NCBI GenBank assembly: GCA_964516135.1
Contig: CAZEWN010000007.1
Location: 39,841 to 103,840 of the forward strand
Direction: 5' to 3'
Source: 34-65-8 sp964516135
GTDB lineage: Bacteria; Pseudomonadota; Alphaproteobacteria; Sphingomonadales; Sphingomonadaceae
Length of the DNA stretch: 64,000 nt
Positions within the stretch are counted from its first letter, which is position 1; each line of letters starts with the position of its first letter. The position numbers were made by a program, and so were the translations under genes. Shown here one piece after another: positions 43,435 through 51,767 of this stretch. The notes under the pieces are model-generated. The model was not told the origin of the DNA and searched no databases. It was given only the letters and a program-made list of their open reading frames with translations.

Positions 43435-45899
43435 AGTTCTCGCTCGAATGGCTGAAGGACCACCTCGATACGCAGGCCTCGGTGGCGGAAATCGCTGCCG
43501 TATTGAACGCGATCGGGCATGAGGTCGAGGGGATCGAAGACCCGGCGGAGCGCCTCAAGGGCTTCCGCGTCGCCAGGGTGCTCACGGCTGCGCGCCACCC
43601 GGATGCTGACAAGCTCCAGGTCCTGACGGTCGATACCGGTGACGGCGAGCCGCTCCAGGTCGTATGCGGCGCGCCCAATGCGCGCGCGGGAATGCTGGGC
43701 GTGCTCGGCCTGCCCGGCGCGGTCGTGCCCGCGAACGGCATGGAACTGCGAAAGAGCGCGATCCGAGGCGTCGAATCGAACGGCATGATGTGCTCGACCC
43801 GCGAGCTGGAGCTGGGCGACGATCACGACGGCATCATCGAACTGCCCGCCGATGCGCCGGTCGGCACCGCGTTCGCAGACTACCACGGCGCGAGCCCGGT
43901 GATCGAGGTGGCAATCACCCCCAACCGGCCTGACTGCATGGGCGTGCATGGCATCGCGCGCGATCTCGCGGCGGCGGGGCTGGGTGAGCTTAAGTTCCCC
44001 TCCCCTTCAGGGGAGGGGTTAGGGGAGGGGTTAGGGGAGGGGCCTGTCGTGGCGCTCTCCCCTCTCCCAACCCTCTCCCCTGAAGGGGAGAGGGCTTCTT
44101 ATCCCTGCCCGGTTGAAATCCGGACCGACGATCCCGAGGGCTGCCCGGCGTTCTATGGCCGCGTCATCAAGGGCGTCACCAACGGCGCCAGCCCGGACTG
44201 GATGCAGCGCCGCCTGATCGCGGCGGGGCAGCGGCCGATCTCGGCACTGGTCGATGTGACCAATTACCTGATGCTCACCTACGGCCGCCCGGCGCACGCC
44301 TACGATCTTGCCAAGCTGACCGGTGCCGTCGTTGCGCGGCGGGCCACCGATGGCGAAGAGGTGCTGGCGCTCAACGGAAAGACTTACACACTCGACGAGA
44401 CGATGACCGTGATCGCCGACGACAGCGGCGTTCGCGATATTGCCGGGATCATGGGCGGGGAGCATTCGGGCGTCTCGACCGGAACGACCGACGTATTGCT
44501 CGAAATCGCTTACTTCGACCCGACCGGGATCGGCGTGACCGGGCGCAAGCTTGGCCTGACGAGTGACGCGCGTACCCGGTTCGAGCGCGGGGTCGATCCG
44601 GCATTCCTCGACACCGGGCTGGACCTGCTGACCGCTCTGATACTCGAGACGTGCGGCGGCGAAGCCAGCGAGGTCGTGCGTGCGGGTGCGCCGCCGAGTG
44701 AGGCGAAGGTTGTCGCGTTCGACCCGGCGCTGACCGCGCGCCTTGGCGGCGTCGAGATCGACGCACGCGATCAACGCCGCATCCTCGAAGCGCTTGACTT
44801 TACGGTTGGCGAGGATTGGCATGTCACCTGCCCGCCGCGGCGCCACGACATCGAAGGCCCGGCCGATCTGGTCGAGGAAGTGGTCCGCATCCACGGCCTC
44901 GACAAGGTTGCGAGTACGCCCCTCCCGCGTGCGGAGGGCGTGGCCAAACCCACCATGAGCCCGCTCCAGCTCACCGAGCGCAAGCTGCGCCGCACTGCGG
45001 CCGCGCGCGGGCTGAACGAAGCGGTGACCTGGTCCTTCCTCCCGCAGGCTGACGCCGATCACTTCGCGGATGGTAACGGTGCGCTGTGGGTGCTCGACAA
45101 TCCGATCAGCGAGGACATGAAGGCGATGCGCCCCTCGCTGCTGCCCGGATTGCTGTCGGCCGCCAAACGCAACGCCGATCGCGGCGCGGCGGGCAGCCGT
45201 CTGTTCGAGATCGGCCGCCGCTATTTGCGCGGCGAACATGGCGCGAGCGATGAGCGACCGACCCTGGGCGTGGTCCTCGCGGGCGAAAAGACGCCGCGCG
45301 GCTGGGCGCAGGGTAAGGCCGCACCATTCGACGCCTACGATGCCAAGGCCGAGGCGCTGGCACTGCTCGAAGCCGCCGGTGCGCCGGTTGCGAACCTCCA
45401 GGTGATGGAGGACGCGGGCGCGCAGTTCCACCCCGGCCAGTCGGCCACGCTGCGGCTGGGCCCCAAGTCCGTGCTCGCGCGCTTCGGTGCGCTGCACCCC
45501 GCGACGCTCAAGGCGTTCGACATCGACGGGCCGGTCATGGCGGTGGAACTGTTTATCGACGCGATCCCGGCGAAAAGGGGCGCAAACGGGTTCGCCCGCC
45601 CGGCCTATGCGCCACCCGCGCTGCAAGCCGTGACGCGCGACTTCGCCTTTCTCGTCCCCGCCGAACTGGCGGCGGGCGATCTGGTCCGCGCAGTGCGTGG
45701 CGCGGACAAGGCGGCGATCGTGGCCGCGCGGGTGTTCGACGTGTTCGCCGGGACCGGCGTGCCCGAGGGCAAGCAGTCGGTCGCGGTCGAGGTCATCCTG
45801 CAACCCGGTGACAAGAGCTTCACCGAGGCCGAGATCAAGGTGGTTTCGGACAAGGTCATCGCGGTCGCCGCGAAGCTGGGCGGGGAGCTGCGCGGATGA
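43431..45899 (+). CDS. pheT: Phenylalanine-tRNA ligase beta subunit, with in-frame repeat insert
   Basis: Editing and tRNA-binding subunit, 822 residues. The N-terminal EMAP-like tRNA-binding domain (about 40-150) is followed by B3/B4 editing and B5 domains (PSGEA-like region around GGEHSGVST and TSDARTRFERGVDP) and the C-terminal ferredoxin-like anticodon-binding domain (PALQAVTRDFAFLV). Residues about 189-223 are encoded by a palindromic repeat element and have a Gly/Glu/Pro/Leu/Ser-rich composition foreign to the family, which explains the extra length. ATGA overlap with pheS at the start; its stop overlaps the next gene. Confidence 0.95.
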   Translation: MKFSLEWLKDHLDTQASVAEIAAVLNAIGHEVEGIEDPAERLKGFRVARVLTAARHPDADKLQVLTVDTGDGEPLQVVCGAPNARAGMLGVLGLPGAVVPANGMELRKSAIRGVESNGMMCSTRELELGDDHDGIIELPADAPVGTAFADYHGASPVIEVAITPNRPDCMGVHGIARDLAAAGLGELKFPSPSGEGLGEGLGEGPVVALSPLPTLSPEGERASYPCPVEIRTDDPEGCPAFYGRVIKGVTNGASPDWMQRRLIAAGQRPISALVDVTNYLMLTYGRPAHAYDLAKLTGAVVARRATDGEEVLALNGKTYTLDETMTVIADDSGVRDIAGIMGGEHSGVSTGTTDVLLEIAYFDPTGIGVTGRKLGLTSDARTRFERGVDPAFLDTGLDLLTALILETCGGEASEVVRAGAPPSEAKVVAFDPALTARLGGVEIDARDQRRILEALDFTVGEDWHVTCPPRRHDIEGPADLVEEVVRIHGLDKVASTPLPRAEGVAKPTMSPLQLTERKLRRTAAARGLNEAVTWSFLPQADADHFADGNGALWVLDNPISEDMKAMRPSLLPGLLSAAKRNADRGAAGSRLFEIGRRYLRGEHGASDERPTLGVVLAGEKTPRGWAQGKAAPFDAYDAKAEALALLEAAGAPVANLQVMEDAGAQFHPGQSATLRLGPKSVLARFGALHPATLKAFDIDGPVMAVELFIDAIPAKRGANGFARPAYAPPALQAVTRDFAFLVPAELAAGDLVRAVRGADKAAIVAARVFDVFAGTGVPEGKQSVAVEVILQPGDKSFTEAEIKVVSDKVIAVAAKLGGELRG
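43997..44098 (+). repeat. Palindromic repeat element inserted in frame in pheT
   Basis: The left hairpin is CCCCTCCCC-TTCA-GGGGAGGGG (43997-44018). It is followed by two tandem TTAGGGGAGGGG units (44019-44042), a spacer, and a right hairpin CCCTCTCCCC-TGAA-GGGGAGAGGG (44071-44094). The loops TTCA and TGAA are reverse complements, so the whole element is a large imperfect inverted repeat. The length keeps the pheT frame and no stop codon arises. The G-runs (GGGG six times) could also form a G-quadruplex. Confidence 0.85.
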
Positions 45900-46642
45900 G
45901 AACCGCTTTCGTCACCGGCGCCACCGCGGGCATCGGCGCGGCCACCGTTCGGTCCCTGGTCGCGAGCGGATGGCGTTGCGTCGCGACTGGGCGGCGCGCC
46001 GAGCGGCTCGATGCGCTGGTCGCGGAACTGGGCGTGGACATGGTGCATCCAGCGGTGTTCGACGTACGCGATACCGCTGCGCTTGATGCGGCCCTAGCGG
46101 CGCTGCCCGAGGGCTTTCGCGACATTGATCTGCTGGTTAACAACGCCGGACTCGCGCAAGGGCTGTCGCCCGCACAGGAGGCGAAGGTCGCCGACTGGCA
46201 GACGATGATCGACACCAATGTGACCGCGATGGTCGTGCTGACGCGCAAGCTGCTGCCCGGCCTGATCGAACGCAAGGGGGCGGTGATCGCGATCGGATCG
46301 GTCGCGGGCAACTACATCTACCCTGGTGGCAACGTCTATGCGGGTAGCAAGGCCTTCGTGAACCATTTCACCCTTGCGTTGCGCGCTGACCTCCATGGCA
46401 CGGGCGTGCGCGTGACCAGTATCGAGCCGGGCATGGTCGAGACCGAATTCACCCTGGTCCGCACTGGCAGCCAGGAAGCGAGCGACAAGCTCTACGCGGG
46501 CGTCAATCCGATGACTGCCGAGGATATCGCGAACACGATCAAGTGGATCGCCGAATTGCCGCCCCATCTCAACGTGAACCGGATCGAGCTGATGCCGGTG
46601 AATCAGGATTTCGCGGGCTTCCGCGTCGCCCGCGAACACTAA
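45896..46642 (+). CDS. Short-chain dehydrogenase (YdfG-like)
   Basis: Classical SDR of 248 residues. The cofactor loop is VTGATAGIGAAT at residues 5-16, the arginines after the second strand (TGRRAERL) favour NADPH, NNAGLAQG is the active-site strand, and the catalytic Tyr/Lys lie in YAGSKAF. The segment VRVTSIEPGMVETEF matches the YdfG group, which acts on serine/threonine or 3-hydroxy acids. It overlaps the pheT stop by four bases (ATGA), so it is translated with pheST, though no functional link is known. Confidence 0.88.
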   Translation: MRTAFVTGATAGIGAATVRSLVASGWRCVATGRRAERLDALVAELGVDMVHPAVFDVRDTAALDAALAALPEGFRDIDLLVNNAGLAQGLSPAQEAKVADWQTMIDTNVTAMVVLTRKLLPGLIERKGAVIAIGSVAGNYIYPGGNVYAGSKAFVNHFTLALRADLHGTGVRVTSIEPGMVETEFTLVRTGSQEASDKLYAGVNPMTAEDIANTIKWIAELPPHLNVNRIELMPVNQDFAGFRVAREH

Positions 46643-46643
46643 C

Positions 46644-46746
46644 CGTCACCCCAGCGAAAGCTGGGGTCGCTCTCGGGAAGTTCCGACTTCGATGCGAGCG
46701 ATCCCAGCTTTCCCTCGCTTTCGTGAGGGCAGGCGCTGGGATGACG
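46644..46746. repeat. REP-like palindromic unit between the SDR gene and prfC
   Basis: The ends CGTCACCCCAGCG (46644-46656) and CGCTGGGATGACG (46734-46746) are inverted with one mismatch, and each end forms its own hairpin (CCCCAGC-GAAA-GCTGGGG on the left). The interior is partly palindromic as well (TCGCT / AGCGATCCCAGCTTTC). It ends 13 bases before the prfC ATG, so it is in the prfC leader. Confidence 0.75.
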
Positions 46747-46758
46747 AGGGAATAGATC

Positions 46759-48282
46759 ATGACCTCCAACCGCCGCACATTCGCCATCATCTCGCACCCC
46801 GACGCAGGGAAAACCACGCTGACCGAGAAGCTGCTGCTGACCGGCGGCGCGATTCATCTCGCGGGCGAGGTCAAGGCGCGCGGGGCCGCGCGGCGGGCGC
46901 GGTCGGACTGGATGAAGATCGAGCAGCAGCGCGGGATCTCGGTCACCTCCAGCGTGATGACGTTCGCGCGCGACGGGATCACCTTCAACCTGCTCGACAC
47001 CCCGGGGCACGAGGATTTCAGCGAGGATACCTATCGCACGCTGACCGCGGTGGACTCCGCTATCATGGTCATCGACGCGGCCAAGGGGATCGAGCCGCAG
47101 ACACGCAAGCTGTTCGAGGTCTGCCGCCTGCGTTCGGTGCCGATCATCACCTTCGTCAACAAGGTCGACCGCGAGGGACGCCCGGTGTTCGAGCTGCTCG
47201 ACGAGATCGCCGACATGCTCGCGCTCGATGTCAGCCCGCAGGCCTGGCCAGTGGGGATGGGGGGCGAGTTCCAGGGCGTGCTCGACTTCGCCAGCGGCGC
47301 GGTTGCGCGGCCAGAAGGGCCGTCGAAAGAGTTTCTGGGCACCCGCGATGCCAGCCCCCAAATGCCCGACGACATTGCCGAGAACATCGAACTGGCGCAG
47401 GTCGGCTATCCCGAATTCGACCTCGAGGCCTATCGCAATGGCGACCTGACCCCGGTCTATTTCGGTTCCGCGCTCAAGAACTTCGGCGTGACCGAACTGA
47501 TCGACGCAATCGCGCGTTTCGCCCCGCCGCCGCGCCCGCAACCCGCCGGAGAGGAGCAGGTACCGCCGACGCGCGACGAGGTGACCGGGTTCATCTTCAA
47601 GGTCCAGGCCAACATGGACCCCAACCACCGCGACCGAATCGCGTTCATGCGGATGGTCTCGGGCACCTTCAAGCGCGGGATGAAACTCACCCCGTCGGGC
47701 CTGGGCAAGCCGATCGCGGTTCATTCGCCGATCCTGTTCTTCGCGCAGGACCGCGAGCTGGCGGACACGGCCGAGGCAGGCGACATCATCGGCATCCCCA
47801 ACCACGGCACGCTGCGCGTGGGCGATACGCTGAGCGAGAAGAACCAGGTCCGTTTCACCGGCCTGCCCAACTTCGCGCCGGAAATCCTGCGCCGGGTGGT
47901 GCTGCGCGATCCGACCAAGACCAAGCAATTGCGCAAAGCGCTCGACGACCTTTCCGAAGAGGGCGTGATCCAGGTGTTCTATCCCGAGATTGGGGCGCAG
48001 TGGATCGTCGGCGTGGTCGGGCAGTTGCAACTCGAAGTGCTGGTGAGCCGATTGGAGGCGGAATACAAGGTCGAGGCGGTGCTGGAGGCCTCCCCGTTCG
48101 CCACCGCGCGCTGGCTCAAGGGCGGCGAGGCGGCCAAAGATGCGTTTGCCCAGTTCAACCGCGCCAACCTTGCCAAGGATCGCGACGGCGACCTGGTGTT
48201 CATGGCCAAGAGCCCGTGGGAGGTCGGCTACCAGCAGGAGAAGAACCCCGACCTCGTCTTCTCCGCGACCAAGGAGCGGTGA
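46759..48282 (+). CDS. prfC: Peptide chain release factor 3
   Basis: Translational GTPase that recycles RF1/RF2 from the ribosome after termination. The product is 507 residues. G1 is SHPDAGKTT, the switch I region is EQQRGISVTSS, G3 is DTPGHEDF and G4 is NKVDREG. The C-terminal RF3-specific region contains GALQFEV-like GVVGQLQLEVLVSRLEAEY. ATG 46759 follows AGGGAATAGATC, just after a REP-like repeat. It is not part of an evident operon. Confidence 0.97.
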   Translation: MTSNRRTFAIISHPDAGKTTLTEKLLLTGGAIHLAGEVKARGAARRARSDWMKIEQQRGISVTSSVMTFARDGITFNLLDTPGHEDFSEDTYRTLTAVDSAIMVIDAAKGIEPQTRKLFEVCRLRSVPIITFVNKVDREGRPVFELLDEIADMLALDVSPQAWPVGMGGEFQGVLDFASGAVARPEGPSKEFLGTRDASPQMPDDIAENIELAQVGYPEFDLEAYRNGDLTPVYFGSALKNFGVTELIDAIARFAPPPRPQPAGEEQVPPTRDEVTGFIFKVQANMDPNHRDRIAFMRMVSGTFKRGMKLTPSGLGKPIAVHSPILFFAQDRELADTAEAGDIIGIPNHGTLRVGDTLSEKNQVRFTGLPNFAPEILRRVVLRDPTKTKQLRKALDDLSEEGVIQVFYPEIGAQWIVGVVGQLQLEVLVSRLEAEYKVEAVLEASPFATARWLKGGEAAKDAFAQFNRANLAKDRDGDLVFMAKSPWEVGYQQEKNPDLVFSATKER

Positions 48283-48285
48283 ATC

Positions 48286-48430
48286 TCGCACTAAGCCACT
48301 GAGGCACCAAGGTGTCGCGCCGGCCGCAGGCCCGACATAAATTCGACCGTGCCGCAGGCTTTGCCGTTGAATTTGGGCGCGGCTGCGCCGCAAACGAAGC
48401 ATCTTCGTGTCGTTGTGTCCTGGCGCGAGT
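48286..48430. repeat. Possible degenerate intergenic repeat after prfC
   Basis: The 200-base gap between prfC and the next gene has no credible gene. Its left part (CACTAAGCCACTGAGGCACCAAGG) and the inverse of its right part (near CTTCGTGTCGTTGTGTCC) share the loose CACxxAGGCACxAAG style of bacterial intergenic palindromic units. The match is imperfect, so the call is tentative. Confidence 0.3.
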
Positions 48431-48481
48431 CAAAAACCAGCCTCGCTTGCCGCCGATCCGCTCGCGGTATAACCAGCGCAC

Positions 48482-49048
48482 ATGTCCGATTTCACCGACA
48501 CATTGACCGACGACCACATCGCGATGATCGCGAAGCAGCCGGTGTTCTTCGTTGCGACTGTGGCGGAGGGGGCGCGGATCAACCTCAGCCCCAAGGGGCT
48601 CGATTCGTTCCGGGTGCTCGGGCCGAACCGCGTGGCCTGGCTCGACCTGGGCGGTTCGGGCAATGAAACCAACGCCCATCTGCTCGCTGACGGGCGCATC
48701 ACGGTGATGTTCTGCAACTGGGAACAGCCCGCGCTGATCCTGCGGATCTACGGTCGTGGCAAGCCGGTGCTTCCCGCCGATCCCGACTTCGCCGACCTGG
48801 CCATGCATTTCACCCTGTTGCCCGGAACGCGGCAGATCTTCGACATCGCGGTCGACAGCGTTCAGACCAGTTGCGGCTGGGGCGTGCCGCTGATGCAGTT
48901 CGAGCGCCCGCGCGAAACGCTGGTCAAATATCACGCCCAGGCCGACCCGGCCAAATGGGCCGCCAAGATGAGCCAGCGCACCAGCAGCATCGATGGTCTG
49001 CCCGCACGTCCCACCGATCGCTACATTGCCGGTGCCGTTTTGGACTGA
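48482..49048 (+). CDS. Pyridoxamine 5'-phosphate oxidase-family protein
   Basis: Flavin-binding split-barrel protein of 188 residues. VFFVATVAEGARINLSPKG and VAWLDLGGSGNETNAHLLADGRITVMFCNWEQP are typical of the putative PNPOx subgroup that binds FMN or F420 and lacks the PdxH substrate residues. It is therefore probably not a true pyridoxamine phosphate oxidase. Reaction unknown. The ribosome site is poor. The next gene starts 19 bases after its stop. Confidence 0.8.
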   Translation: MSDFTDTLTDDHIAMIAKQPVFFVATVAEGARINLSPKGLDSFRVLGPNRVAWLDLGGSGNETNAHLLADGRITVMFCNWEQPALILRIYGRGKPVLPADPDFADLAMHFTLLPGTRQIFDIAVDSVQTSCGWGVPLMQFERPRETLVKYHAQADPAKWAAKMSQRTSSIDGLPARPTDRYIAGAVLD

Positions 49049-49067
49049 CGCGCGTTACCAACCCCGC

Positions 49068-49763
49068 GTGCAGCTTACTTTCGCCACTTACAACATCCAC
49101 AAGGCCGTTGGCACCGACGGGCGCCGCGATCCTGAACGGATCGTGTCGGTGCTGCGCGAGATCGATGCGGACGTGATCGCGCTGCAAGAGGTCGATCGCC
49201 GGATCGGCCAGCGCGCCAGCGTGATCGACCGCGCGCTGCTCGACGATACGCCTTGGATCGCCGCCGATGTTGCCCGGCGCCCGCGCAGCCTCGGCTGGCA
49301 CGGCAACGCCATTTTGGTGCGGCGGGGGCTGGAAGTGGTCGAGGCCGAGCCGCTGCACCTGCCGATGCTTGAACCGCGCGGCGCGGCACGGGCCGACATC
49401 ATGGTCGATGGGCGCAGGGTCCGGGTGATCGGCATGCACCTCGACCTTTCGGGCCTGCGGCGGCGCGACCAGATCCGCGCGATCCTGCGCCATATCGGTG
49501 TTTGCAAACCCGATTGCCCCACGGTGCTGATGGGTGATTTCAACCAGTGGGGCCTCAAGAGCGGGGCGATGCGCGAATTCGGTGAGACGTGGCATGTTCT
49601 CGATACGCCGCGCAGCTTTCCGAGCCGACAGCCAATCGCCTGCCTCGACCGAATCGTGACTTCGGTGGATTGGACCTGCATCGAGCAGGGCGTACATCAC
49701 AGCGCCACGGCAGCCCGCGCTTCGGATCACCTTCCGGTGCTGGCCAGGTTAAATATGCATTAA
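49068..49763 (+). CDS. Endonuclease/exonuclease/phosphatase family protein
   Basis: Mg-dependent phosphodiesterase or phosphatase fold, 231 residues from GTG 49068 (read VQLTFATYNIHKAVG). Motifs: TYNIHKAVGTDGRRD, ALQEVDRR (catalytic Glu), GMHLDL, LMGDFNQW (Asp/Asn), ACLDRIV and SDHLPVLARL (terminal Asp/His). The substrate is unknown; family members act on DNA, phosphoinositides or membrane lipids. There is no signal peptide in this start choice; the longer frame to 48993 overlaps the upstream gene. Confidence 0.82.
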   Translation: MQLTFATYNIHKAVGTDGRRDPERIVSVLREIDADVIALQEVDRRIGQRASVIDRALLDDTPWIAADVARRPRSLGWHGNAILVRRGLEVVEAEPLHLPMLEPRGAARADIMVDGRRVRVIGMHLDLSGLRRRDQIRAILRHIGVCKPDCPTVLMGDFNQWGLKSGAMREFGETWHVLDTPRSFPSRQPIACLDRIVTSVDWTCIEQGVHHSATAARASDHLPVLARLNMH

Positions 49764-49854
49764 AATTAGGCAGTGCTGAAATCTTGATCAGTACGAGAAC
49801 GATCATTGCGCTGCATTGTGCGAAAGCGCGTTGAAATTTCACGTATCCCGACAG

Positions 49855-49871
49855 TTGGCACGGCTTTTGCT
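49855..49871 (+). promoter_or_regulatory. Sigma-54 promoter of glnK-amt
   Basis: TTGGCACG-GCTT-TTGCT has both sigma-54 elements, GG (-24) and GC (-12), with exact spacing (TGGCAC-N5-TTGC). It ends 48 bases before the PII start. This fits NtrC-dependent expression under nitrogen limitation. No clear NtrC site pair could be assigned upstream. Confidence 0.85.
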
Positions 49872-49918
49872 GCAAGCGCGAAGCCGGCGCTACGCCCGGC
49901 GTCAGTCAGGGGGGAACG

Positions 49919-50257
49919 ATGAAGTTCATCGTCGCCATCATCAAGCCGTTCAAGCTCGACGAGGTGCGCGAAGCGCTCGGCTCGATCGGGGTCGCCGGGA
50001 TGACCGTCTCCGAGGTGAAGGGTTTCGGCCGCCAGAAAGGGCAGACCGAAATCTATCGCGGTGCGGAATACTCCACCAACATGCTGCCGAAGGTGAAGCT
50101 GGAAGTCGCGGTAGCTGACGAACTAGCCGAGCGGGTGATCGAAACGATCACGTCCACCGCCAGCACCGAGAGCATCGGCGACGGCAAGATTTTCGTTTTC
50201 GATCTCGCATCCGCGACGCGCATCCGCACCGGCGAAACCGGCGAGACCGCGCTGTGA
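49919..50257 (+). CDS. glnK: P-II nitrogen regulatory protein
   Basis: 112-residue trimeric signal protein that senses 2-oxoglutarate and ATP/ADP and controls ammonium uptake and glutamine synthetase. The T-loop carries tyrosine 51 (GAEYSTNMLPK), the uridylylation site, and the segment ESIGDGKIFVFDL matches the family. It is named glnK because of the amt gene downstream and the sigma-54 promoter upstream; sequence alone does not separate it from GlnB. GGGGGGAACG precedes ATG 49919. Confidence 0.93.
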   Translation: MKFIVAIIKPFKLDEVREALGSIGVAGMTVSEVKGFGRQKGQTEIYRGAEYSTNMLPKVKLEVAVADELAERVIETITSTASTESIGDGKIFVFDLASATRIRTGETGETAL

Positions 50258-50286
50258 GCGCGGCGCAAAACATGAGGGGCCTTCCC

Positions 50287-51624
50287 ATGATCCGCAAATT
50301 GACGATGGCGACCGGCGCGCTTGGCGCGGCAATGTTCGCCGCCATGCCCGCATGGGCGCAAGACGCGGCGGAAGCCGCTCCGGCCGTTCCCAATCCCGGC
50401 AACAATGCCTGGATGATGACCTCCACTGTCCTCGTCCTGATGATGATTCTTCCGGGCCTGGCACTGTTCTATGGCGGCCTTACCCGGCAGAAGAACATGC
50501 TTTCGACCATGACCCAGGTGGGCGCCACGGCGGCGCTGGCCATGCTGGTCTGGGTTATGTGGGGCTACTCGCTGTCGTTTGGCGACACGACCTACGAAGG
50601 CACGCTCGGCCTGTTCATCAGCGGCGGCAGCTACTTTCTCTCGGGCACGGATGCGAGCAGCACCGCGGCGACATTCACCGACGAGGTGATCAGCAAGTAC
50701 GTCTTCATCAGCTTCCAGATGACTTTCGCGGCGATTACCGCGGCGCTGATCCTCGGCGCGACGGCGGAACGGCTGAAATTCTCCGCGCTGATGGCGTTCG
50801 TGCCGATTTGGCTGACGATCGTCTATTTCCCGATCGCTCACATGGTCTGGGCGGGTGGCGGTCTGCTGTTCGAGGATGGCGCGCTTGATTTCGCCGGCGG
50901 CACGGTGGTGCATATCAACGCCGGTGTGTCGGGCCTCGTGCTCGCCTACTTGCTTGGCAAGCGTCGCGGCTATCCCAGCGAACCGATGCCGCCCCACTCG
51001 CTGACGCTGACGATGATCGGCACCGGGCTGCTGTGGGTGGGCTGGTTCGGGTTCAACGCGGGCTCGGCACTGGAAGCCGACGGCTCGGCTGGCCTTGCGA
51101 TGATCAATACGTTCGTCGCCACGGCCGCCGCCGCGCTCACCTGGATGGTGATCGAACGGGCTGCCGGTCACAAGGGTTCGGCGCTGGGATTCTGCTCGGG
51201 CGTCATCGCGGGCCTGGTCGCGGTTACGCCTGCGGCGGGCAATTCCGGCCCGTTCGGCGCGATCCTGCTGGGCATCCTTTCCTCGGTAATCTGCTACATC
51301 GCGGTGGCCAAGGTGAAGGCGAAGTTTGGCTACGACGACTCGCTTGACGCTTTCGGCATTCACGGCGTGGGCGGGATCGTGGGTGCGATCGGGACCGCTG
51401 TGGTCTACCAGCCGTTCCTCGGCGGGCCCGGAGACGGTTCGACCGCGCTTGGGGCCCAGCTCGGTGTGCAGGTGTTCAGCGTGGTCGTCACGATCGCGTG
51501 GGCCGCCGTCGGCACGCTGATCGCGGCGCTGATCGTCAAGGCGGTGATCGGTCTCAGGGTTTCGGAAGAAACCGAGGTCGATGGCCTCGACATCTCCGAA
51601 CATGGAGAGCGCGCCTACAACTAA
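50287..51624 (+). CDS. amt: Ammonium transporter
   Basis: Amt/Rh channel in the inner membrane, 445 residues from ATG 50287 (MIRKLTMATG), with GAGGGGCC upstream; the GTG at 50254 overlaps the glnK stop. A cleavable signal (AAMPAWAQ) precedes eleven helices. The pore twin histidines lie in FPIAHMVWAGGG and FGIHGVGGIVG, and GAALFYGGL-type LALFYGGLTRQKN is near the start. GlnK would close the channel when nitrogen is sufficient. Followed by a strong terminator. Confidence 0.95.
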   Translation: MIRKLTMATGALGAAMFAAMPAWAQDAAEAAPAVPNPGNNAWMMTSTVLVLMMILPGLALFYGGLTRQKNMLSTMTQVGATAALAMLVWVMWGYSLSFGDTTYEGTLGLFISGGSYFLSGTDASSTAATFTDEVISKYVFISFQMTFAAITAALILGATAERLKFSALMAFVPIWLTIVYFPIAHMVWAGGGLLFEDGALDFAGGTVVHINAGVSGLVLAYLLGKRRGYPSEPMPPHSLTLTMIGTGLLWVGWFGFNAGSALEADGSAGLAMINTFVATAAAALTWMVIERAAGHKGSALGFCSGVIAGLVAVTPAAGNSGPFGAILLGILSSVICYIAVAKVKAKFGYDDSLDAFGIHGVGGIVGAIGTAVVYQPFLGGPGDGSTALGAQLGVQVFSVVVTIAWAAVGTLIAALIVKAVIGLRVSEETEVDGLDISEHGERAYN

Positions 51625-51705
51625 TCAACAGTTTGGCGGGTCGGGGTTCTCCTCTCCTTTCCCCGATCCGCCTCCCGACGTTCCTCCTGCGAACGCCACC
51701 TTTTT

Positions 51706-51730
51706 GGGCCGGAGCCAGCCGCTCCGGCCC
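51706..51730 (+). terminator. Intrinsic terminator after amt
   Basis: Perfect 10-bp stem GGGCCGGAGC / GCTCCGGCCC, loop CAGCC, followed by six T. Located 81 bases after the amt stop and 37 bases before the convergent oxidoreductase stop. Confidence 0.93.
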
Positions 51731-51767
51731 TTTTTTGGCTTGGCGCGGTCGGCCTTGGCTCGCAAAT

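Noticed and set aside
43997..44098. CRISPR-like repeats in pheT
   Set aside because: The units are 12-bp tandem G-rich copies inside a double hairpin, with no spacers and no cas genes. No CRISPR array was seen anywhere in the window.
44031..45803. 590-codon minus-strand frame inside pheT
   Set aside because: Complete overlap with pheT coding sequence and no recognisable domains.
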